Of a stretch of 64,000 bases of DNA, positions 57,322-64,000 are shown piece by piece. Below the pieces are notes generated by a model that worked only from the letters and a program-made list of their open reading frames with translations, was not told the DNA's origin and made no database searches. The stretch is from Trinickia soli. GTDB lineage: Bacteria > Pseudomonadota > Gammaproteobacteria > Burkholderiales > Burkholderiaceae. Where the stretch lies: NCBI RefSeq assembly GCF_002879855.1, contig NZ_PNYB01000007.1, positions 203,957 to 267,956 of the forward strand, in the 5' to 3' direction. Position numbers and translations under genes: made by a program. The first letter of the stretch is position 1. The number at the start of each line of letters is the position of its first letter.

Positions 57322-58914
57322 CTATCGCGCCGGCGCATCGATCGCAACCGCCTCCGCCGATTCCGGCTCGGGTTCGTAGCGGCCCGTATGCAACGAGGCG
57401 GGGCCCAGGCGTGCGTACTTGAACATCAGCATGATCTCGATGACGAACAGCGCCGTGTAGAAGAGTGCGAAGCCGGCGAGGCTCAGGTAGACGTCGGTGG
57501 CCGACAGGCTCGAGACGGACAGGCTCGTCGGCAAGATGCCGGCGATCGTCCACGGCTGGCGGCCGAGCTCGGCCACCACCCAGCCGAATTCGGCCGCGAG
57601 CCAGGGCAGCGGAATCGCCCACACCGCCCAGCGCAGGAACCAGCGGCGGCGATCATCGAGCACACCGCGTCGCGCGCAGAGCCAGAAGGCGTAGACGAAC
57701 GTGGCGAGGAACAGGATGCCGAGCCCGACCATCAAGCGGAACGAAAAGAAGATCGGCGCGACAGGCGGGATGGTGTTTTCCGCGGCGCGGTGAATCTGCT
57801 CGGGCGAGGCGTCGGTGACACGCGGCGTCAGATTTTTGAGCAGGAGACCGTAACCGAGATCGGCCTTGTGCGCCTCGAACGCGGCGCGCGTGTCGGCCGA
57901 GCTGTCGCCTTGCTTGAGCCGTTGCAGCGCGGAGTAGGCCAGCATGCCGCTTTTCACGCGCGTTTCGTTTTGGGCGACGAGTTCTTTCAAGCCCGTGACT
58001 GGCTCGTCGAGCGACCGCGTGGCGATCAGGCCGAGCGCATAGGGCACGCGAAGCGCGTAGTCGGTGCGTTGCTCCGCTTGATTCGGAATGCCGATGATCG
58101 TGAAGGCGGCGGGAGGCTTGGCCGTTTCCCATTCCGATTCGATGGCCGCGAGTTTGACCTTCTGCACTTCGCCGGTGTTGTACCCCGATTCGTCGCCGAG
58201 CACGATGACGCACAGCGTCGACGCGAGTCCGAAGCCGGCGGCGACAGTAAACGAGCGCAACGCGAACTCGACGTTGCGGCGCTTGAGCAGATACCACGAG
58301 GAGATTCCGAGCACGAACATCGACGCGGTCACGTAGCCGGCCGAGACGGTATGGACGAACTTGACCTGAGCGATCGGATTGAAGACCACGTCGAACAGAC
58401 TCGTAAGCTCCATGCGCATCGTTTCGTAGTTGAACTCAGCGCCGACCGGGTGATTCATCCAGCCGTTCGCGACCAGAATCCACAGGGCCGACAAATTCGA
58501 TCCGAGCGCGACGAGAAATGTCACGACAAGGTGTTGCACCTTCGAGAGCCGGTTCCAGCCGAAAAAGAACAGGCCCACGAAGGTCGATTCGAGGAAGAAC
58601 GCCATCAGGCCTTCGACGGCGAGCGGCACCCCGAAGATGTCGCCGACATAATGCGAGTAGTAGGCCCAATTCGTGCCGAACTGAAATTCGAGCGTGATGC
58701 CGGTCGTCACGCCCATGGCGAAGTTGATCCCGAACAGCTTGCCCCAGAACTGGGTCATGTCTTTGTAGACGGGCTTGTCGGTCATCACGTAGACGGCTTC
58801 CATGATGACGAGCAGCCATGAAAGCCCGAGCGTGAGCGGGACGAACAAAAAGTGATAAAGGGCTGTGACGCCGAATTGGAGGCGAGACAGATCGACGACT
58901 TCGCTACTGAGCAT
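57322..58914 (-). CDS. cydA: Cytochrome bd ubiquinol oxidase subunit I
   Basis: Heme-bearing subunit of 530 residues. The heme b595 His lies in [17 protein letters not shown]; the GRQPW motif of the quinol-site region is present ([15 protein letters not shown]). The length indicates the long Q-loop form. It is a high-affinity, non-pumping terminal oxidase used at low oxygen or under stress, complementing the caa3 oxidase at 37-46 kb. AAGGAG precedes the ATG at 58914. Confidence 0.96.
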   Translation of the reverse strand: MLSSEVVDLSRLQFGVTALYHFLFVPLTLGLSWLLVIMEAVYVMTDKPVYKDMTQFWGKLFGINFAMGVTTGITLEFQFGTNWAYYSHYVGDIFGVPLAVEGLMAFFLESTFVGLFFFGWNRLSKVQHLVVTFLVALGSNLSALWILVANGWMNHPVGAEFNYETMRMELTSLFDVVFNPIAQVKFVHTVSAGYVTASMFVLGISSWYLLKRRNVEFALRSFTVAAGFGLASTLCVIVLGDESGYNTGEVQKVKLAAIESEWETAKPPAAFTIIGIPNQAEQRTDYALRVPYALGLIATRSLDEPVTGLKELVAQNETRVKSGMLAYSALQRLKQGDSSADTRAAFEAHKADLGYGLLLKNLTPRVTDASPEQIHRAAENTIPPVAPIFFSFRLMVGLGILFLATFVYAFWLCARRGVLDDRRRWFLRWAVWAIPLPWLAAEFGWVVAELGRQPWTIAGILPTSLSVSSLSATDVYLSLAGFALFYTALFVIEIMLMFKYARLGPASLHTGRYEPEPESAEAVAIDAPAR

Positions 58915-59188
58915 GGCCGGCTCCTTGTGGCACGCGAGAGGCGGGAGAGGAAAGCAGGGCCTTGGCGACATCCGCCGGGGGCATGGACATGTCGGAGGCG
59001 CGGGGGTGATCGAAGAACGCGAGCTTCAGTGCGATCAGCAATACGACTTTGAGCACGACCACGAAGGTGACGTCGCGTCCGAACGTCGGGCCGCGCGCCC
59101 AGCGTCCGAGGGAGGCCGCGAACACTCGACATCGGTAGCGGGGTCTCGCGCCCGCACGGGCGGTGGCTGCATCTTGAACGGCTCGCAT
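58904..59188 (-). CDS. cydP: Cytochrome bd-associated small protein CydP
   Basis: Protein of 94 residues with one transmembrane helix (about 41-58, VTFVVVLKVVLLIALKLAFF) after a basic N-terminus (GRWARGPTFGRD) and followed by FFDHPRASDM, matching CydP, found before cydA in betaproteobacteria. The C-terminal 25 residues are not conserved. The ATG at 59188 has GGAAGAGA upstream. Its 3' end overlaps the cydA start by 11 bp, so translation is coupled. Function unproven; assumed oxidase subunit or assembly factor. Confidence 0.83.
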   Translation of the reverse strand: MRAVQDAATARAGARPRYRCRVFAASLGRWARGPTFGRDVTFVVVLKVVLLIALKLAFFDHPRASDMSMPPADVAKALLSSPASRVPQGAGHAQ

Positions 59189-59379
59189 GATCTCTTCCGT
59201 AGTCGCCGCGGCGGGCGGCCGAAGCGATAAACCCATGAGCCCATCCTAGAGCCAGGCTTGGCGGCCGATTTTGATGTGCGACAACTGGGCGGCCTTTTGA
59301 CGCAGGCCGATGAGGACCTCACCAGGCAAAAACCGCAGCAGGCGGGGAAGAGGTGTGCGGGCGCACACGCCGACGGGCG

Positions 59380-59410
59380 AAAAAAAAGCCACCGCGGGGC
59401 GAGGTGGCTT
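59380..59410 (-). terminator. Intrinsic terminator after rpoH
   Basis: Read leftward: AAGCCACC, a 9-nt loop, GGTGGCTT, then a run of T. A perfect 8-bp stem and T-run 72 bp past the rpoH stop, separating it from the cyd operon. Confidence 0.92.
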
Positions 59411-59481
59411 CTTGCATGTGATGAGCGAAGAGGAAACGAGGGAGGGCGCCTTAAGAGAGCGCCCCGTGCCGACAGGCGGGC

Positions 59482-60414
59482 TTACGCGTACTCGGCCAGC
59501 GCCGCGCGCATCTTCTTCATCGCGCTCGCTTCGATCTGACGAATGCGCTCGGCCGATACGCCGAATTCATCGGCGAGCTCATGCAGCGTCGAACCGCCCG
59601 AACCGTCGTCGGCAACGTTCAGCCAGCGCGCTTCGATGATCCGGCGGCTGCGCGCATCGAGCGAGTCGAGCGCCTGCGCGATGCCGTCTGTCTGCAACCT
59701 GTCGTTCTGGCGCGCGGCGAGCACGGCCGTTGGCTCGTTGTGCGAGTCGGCCAGATAGGCGATCGGCGCGAACGATTCCTCGCCGTCCTCGACCTGCCCT
59801 TCGAGCGCCACGTCGCCGCCCGACAGGCGCGTTTCCATTTCCGACACTTCCTCGCGCTTGACGTTGAGCTCCTTCGCCAAGCCGTCGATTTCATCAGGCG
59901 TGAAGGTGTGCAGGCTCTGCTTGTGGCTGCGCAGGTTGAAGAACAACTTGCGCTGCGCCTTCGTCGTCGCCACCTTCACCATGCGCCAGTTGCGCAGGAT
60001 GTACTCGTGGATCTCGGCCTTGATCCAGTGAATCGCATACGACACCAGGCGCACGTTTTGCTCGGGATCGAAGCGCTTCACGGCCTTCATCAGACCAATG
60101 TTGCCTTCCTGAATCAGATCGGCGTGCGGCAGCCCGTAGCCCAGGTAGTTGCGCGCGATCGAAACAACCAGGCGCAAGTGCGACAGCACGAGGCGGCGCG
60201 CGGCTTCCAGGCTCGCGCGCTGCTGGTATTCGGTGGCGAGCTCGCGTTCTTCCTCGGCGCTCAGCATCGGAATGCGGTTGACGGCCTGGATGTAGGCGTC
60301 GATATTGCCGAGCTGCCCAGGCAGCATCGACGACGCGAGCGTCAGAGCACCTGCCGAAGCGGCCTTAGCCGACGCCGGGCTCAGAATGTTCGGAAGGGTC
60401 ATAGCGTTGCTCAC
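59482..60414 (-). CDS. rpoH: RNA polymerase heat-shock sigma factor RpoH
   Basis: Sigma-32 of 310 residues. Region 2 contains NYLGYGLPHADLIQEGNIGLMKAVKRFDP and SYAIHWIKAEIHEYILRNW; the RpoH-box-like TTKAQRKLFFNLR segment follows; region 4 ends SAERIRQIEASAMKKMRAAL. It directs transcription of chaperone and protease genes. It starts with GTG at 60414, preceded by AAGGAG with a 7-bp gap; ATG 60402 is an alternative. A CIRCE element and a candidate sigma-E promoter lie just upstream. Confidence 0.96.
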   Translation of the reverse strand: MSNAMTLPNILSPASAKAASAGALTLASSMLPGQLGNIDAYIQAVNRIPMLSAEEERELATEYQQRASLEAARRLVLSHLRLVVSIARNYLGYGLPHADLIQEGNIGLMKAVKRFDPEQNVRLVSYAIHWIKAEIHEYILRNWRMVKVATTKAQRKLFFNLRSHKQSLHTFTPDEIDGLAKELNVKREEVSEMETRLSGGDVALEGQVEDGEESFAPIAYLADSHNEPTAVLAARQNDRLQTDGIAQALDSLDARSRRIIEARWLNVADDGSGGSTLHELADEFGVSAERIRQIEASAMKKMRAALAEYA

Positions 60415-60473
60415 GTAAAAACTCCTTGTGAATCAAGTACTGCTCAGCCACGAAGATAACTGCACGGGGGATA

Positions 60474-60500
60474 TTAGCACTCCGTTTCATCGAGTGCTAA
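60474..60500. promoter_or_regulatory. CIRCE operator (HrcA site) of rpoH
   Basis: TTAGCACTC-N9-GAGTGCTAA is an exact match to the CIRCE consensus, 60 bp upstream of the rpoH start codon and 264 bp from the divergent PagL-like gene. HrcA binding here should repress rpoH in the absence of heat stress. hrcA itself is outside the window. Confidence 0.92.
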
Positions 60501-60503
60501 GCA

Positions 60504-60531
60504 TTCGAGTTCCCTCTCCACCGGAAGTTCC
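60504..60531 (-). promoter_or_regulatory. Candidate sigma-E-type promoter of rpoH
   Basis: Read leftward, GGAACTT (60525-60531), a 16-bp spacer and TCGAA (60504-60508) resemble the RpoE consensus GGAACTT-N15/16-TCTRA. The predicted start point falls at about 60497, inside the CIRCE. The -10 has imperfect fit. Confidence 0.5.
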
Positions 60532-60763
60532 AAGATCCTATCGAAGTTTGAGTTTCAATAGTTTATGTTACGCCTTTCCCGGCGGCCGTGCAGAACCGCC
60601 CGCGGTCCGCACCAGCAGTCTCAGAGCCGGGGCCGGACCGGATTGCAAACGATGTTTTGCGGGAAACAGTACCGTCGACCCATTGATCACAATGTAAGAT
60701 CATTCGACCCTCCCCAGCGGCTGGGGCTCATCGACGTGCAACCACCATGGTTGGAGTATCGAG

Positions 60764-61360
60764 ATGAAGAAAAAGAACGACTTGATCCGGCTCAAGGTAA
60801 CCGTCTGGCGCGGCCTCGCTTCCGTGCTGCTGTGGGGGATCGCATCGTCGGCCGGGGCGCAGGAGTCGCCGGCCCCTTCGTCGGGTCATGTTTTCGGCGT
60901 TCAGGTTGCGGGCGGCATCGCGCAGCATAAGGTCAAAAAAATCGACCTCGGTTTCGTTTGGGATCCCGGGCTGAACTGGTGGTACATCGACGGCTGGCAT
61001 TTCTCGTTGGTCGGCGAAGTCCATCTCGGTTACTGGCATGCGGGCGAGGGCGTCTATCACAACAACGTCTACGAATTCGGCGTGACGCCGATGGTGCGTT
61101 TAATCAAGGACTCGGGTTGGATCCGTCCGTACATCGAAGCCGGAGCCGGCGTGCGGGTGCTATCCCATCCGATCATCACCGACACTTACACGCTCTCGAC
61201 GGCGTTCCAGTTCTCTGAAACGGCGGGCGTGGGCGCACAGTTTGGTTCGCGCCAGCAGTACGCGGCGGGCGTGCGCTTTCAACACGTATCGAATGCCGGT
61301 ATCAAAGAGCCGAATCCTGGTATAAATTTCACCCAGCTATACCTGCAGTACAACTTCTGA
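60764..61360 (+). CDS. PagL-type lipid A 3-O-deacylase
   Basis: Outer-membrane beta-barrel enzyme of 198 residues with a signal peptide (about 1-32, AGA|QE) and the PagL C-terminal motif: catalytic His174-x-Ser176 in RFQHVSNAGI, conserved PNPG and terminal Phe. It removes the 3-O acyl chain from lipid A, which can lower immune recognition and alter outer-membrane packing. It stands alone, divergent from rpoH. No obvious sigma-70 promoter is visible. Confidence 0.9.
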   Translation: MKKKNDLIRLKVTVWRGLASVLLWGIASSAGAQESPAPSSGHVFGVQVAGGIAQHKVKKIDLGFVWDPGLNWWYIDGWHFSLVGEVHLGYWHAGEGVYHNNVYEFGVTPMVRLIKDSGWIRPYIEAGAGVRVLSHPIITDTYTLSTAFQFSETAGVGAQFGSRQQYAAGVRFQHVSNAGIKEPNPGINFTQLYLQYNF

Positions 61361-61398
61361 CGACGGTGCATTCGCGCCGGTCGCATGGGGGCTGAGCG

Positions 61399-61782
61399 AT
61401 GGCGGCGAAGGTGATCGAGGCGATTCGCGCGCTCGAGCGAGATCGATTTCGCGCGATGGTGGACGGTGACGTGCCGGTGCTGAATCAACTGCTCTCGGAG
61501 AGCGTCAGCTACGTTCATACGAACGGCAAACGCGAGACGAAGCAGCAGTTCATCGACGCCATCTCCGCCGGCCGCCGCCGCTATCGGCAGATCGAACTGC
61601 AATCCCAGGACGTCGTGCCCGTCGGCAGCGACGCCTGCGTCGTCACAGGCCGTGCGCTGGTCGAGATGGAAGCGAACAACGGCGCCCTGGTGTTTCCGAT
61701 CGCTTATATGGCGATTCAAACGCGAGAGGACGGCTGCTGGCGTCTCGTCGCGTGGCAGGCGACACGCTGCGCGCTCGAGTAG
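61399..61782 (+). CDS. NTF2-like (DUF4440/SnoaL-type) protein
   Basis: Protein of 127 residues with an NTF2-like fold: an N-terminal helix pair (VIEAIRALERDRFRAMVDGD), the pocket stretch LLSESVSYVHTNGKRETKQQFIDAI and C-terminal strands ending WRLVAWQATR. Such proteins bind or isomerise small molecules; this one has no identified ligand. It follows the PagL gene by 38 bp in the same direction and converges on leuA. Confidence 0.82.
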   Translation: MAAKVIEAIRALERDRFRAMVDGDVPVLNQLLSESVSYVHTNGKRETKQQFIDAISAGRRRYRQIELQSQDVVPVGSDACVVTGRALVEMEANNGALVFPIAYMAIQTREDGCWRLVAWQATRCALE

Positions 61783-61800
61783 AACGCGCAGCGCATCGAA

Positions 61801-61829
61801 GGGGGAGCCCGTTCGTGGCGGGCGCCCCC
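61801..61829. terminator. Hairpin between convergent NTF2-like gene and leuA
   Basis: GGGGGAGCCCG and CGGGCGCCCCC pair over 11 bp with one A/G mismatch and a 7-nt loop. There is no T-run, but its position between convergent genes suggests a bidirectional end signal. Confidence 0.5.
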
Positions 61830-61845
61830 ATGACCGCACAGACGC

Positions 61846-63756
<1,911 letters not shown>

Positions 63757-63831
63757 TTACGCTAGTCGTAGCGATAGGGGCCGCCCTAGGCGACCGGAGG
63801 TAATTCGGAGGGGGTTCTGGATCGAACGCAT
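63757..63831 (-). CDS. Candidate leuA leader peptide (attenuation ORF)
   Basis: A 24-codon frame starting with ATG at the predicted transcription start and ending in TAA, 228 bp upstream of leuA. Its second half (TSGRLGRPLSLRLA) has five leucines overall; four (positions 15, 19, 21, 23) use CTA, a codon rarely used in this GC-rich DNA. Immediately downstream lie alternative hairpins: CGCTACG (63767-63773) inside the CTA region can pair with CGTAGCG (63744-63750) past the stop, and CCGCGC-ATT-GCGCGG (63729-63743) follows. This is the layout of leucine-codon attenuation. No U-run terminator is visible, so the mechanism is open. Confidence 0.6.
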   Translation of the reverse strand: MRSIQNPLRITSGRLGRPLSLRLA

Positions 63832-63838
63832 GAGACGC

Positions 63839-63868
63839 ACTCTATGCCAGCGCACGGCGCCCTGTCAA
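63839..63868 (-). promoter_or_regulatory. Sigma-70 promoter of leuA
   Basis: Read leftward: TTGACA (63863-63868), an 18-bp spacer, TAGAGT (63839-63844). The expected start point coincides with the A of the leader ATG at 63831. Confidence 0.75.
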
Positions 63869-63880
63869 CGGGGAGCCTTG

Positions 63881-63942
63881 TCCAATGGCAAAGGAGTCTG
63901 GGCGGGGTGGCGTGATTCCAACGGCAAAGGAGTCTGAGCGGG
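63881..63942 (+). repeat. 26-bp direct repeat, possible mobile-element end
   Basis: Two 26-bp copies (63881-63906 and 63917-63942) match at 24 of 26 positions around GGCAAAGGAGTCTG, starting 36 bp apart. Repeated motifs next to the start of an ORF at a junction resemble transposase-binding sites at insertion-sequence ends. The right end lies outside the window. Confidence 0.6.
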
Positions 63943-63969
63943 AAGTTTTTAGGGGTCGATCATTGCGGG

Positions 63970-64000
63970 ATGGTGATCGACATGAATACGACAAGGCTGG
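63970..64000 (+). CDS. Start of unidentified ORF (3' partial)
   Basis: An ATG at 63970 (or 63982) opens a frame reading MVIDMNTTRL to the window edge. Too short to identify. Its position after a direct repeat makes a transposase or integrase a reasonable guess, not more. Confidence 0.3.
   Translation, partial: MVIDMNTTRL

Overview
The window is high-GC chromosomal DNA with long, densely packed genes and strong G/C preference at third codon positions. Gene content and synteny point to the Burkholderiaceae, probably Burkholderia sensu lato (Paraburkholderia, Trinickia, Caballeronia or close kin). Supporting features are a caa3-type cox operon with a small assembly protein and DUF2970, a PII-AmtB pair, betaproteobacterial gshA-gshB next to a PTS IIA-HPr-EI cluster, a cydP-cydA-cydB-cydX operon and class II LeuA. 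The genus cannot be fixed from sequence alone. Most of the window is core housekeeping sequence. Mobile DNA is suspected only at the extreme right edge.

Layout, left to right. 1-3.3 kb: Mla/MCE-type lipid transport operon, cut at the left edge. 3.6-9.7 kb: thioredoxin-like ferredoxin, alpha/beta hydrolase, DacC-type PBP, DUF493, a LysR/DUF2917 divergent pair, then lipB-lipA. 10-14.8 kb: dctA with a sigma-54 promoter, followed by the dctB-dctD two-component system that should drive it. 14.9-19.2 kb: TlpA-like thioredoxin, a lipoprotein, comM and ubiK, with a patch of DnaA-box matches. 19.5-21.4 kb: glnK-amtB behind a consensus sigma-54 promoter. 21.7-27.4 kb: glutathione synthesis (gshA, gshB), then PTS IIA, HPr and enzyme I. 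27.3-36.1 kb: MoeB/ThiF, CtpA protease, GpmA, rhodanese, GrxC, SecB, GpsA, macrodomain, TrmL, ComF and a BioC-like methyltransferase. 36.4-46.9 kb: the complete aerobic cytochrome c oxidase locus (structural subunits, Cox11, SURF1, heme O/A synthesis, two SCO-type proteins). 47-48.8 kb: a MetQ-like binding protein and a MarR-GNAT fusion. 49.2-55.8 kb: N-acetylglucosamine uptake and catabolism operon nagA-nagB-nagF-nagE. 55.9-59.2 kb: cytochrome bd operon, including cydX. 59.5-63.5 kb: rpoH, a PagL-type lipid A deacylase, an NTF2-like protein and leuA.

The regulatory sequences are the most informative part. dctA and glnK carry textbook -24/-12 elements with plausible enhancers upstream. rpoH has a perfect CIRCE operator lying over a candidate sigma-E-type promoter. 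leuA is preceded by a promoter and a 24-codon reading frame starting about at +1 that contains four CTA leucine codons, a candidate leaderless attenuation peptide. A 26-bp direct repeat and the start of an unidentified ORF lie just beyond that promoter and may be the end of a mobile element.
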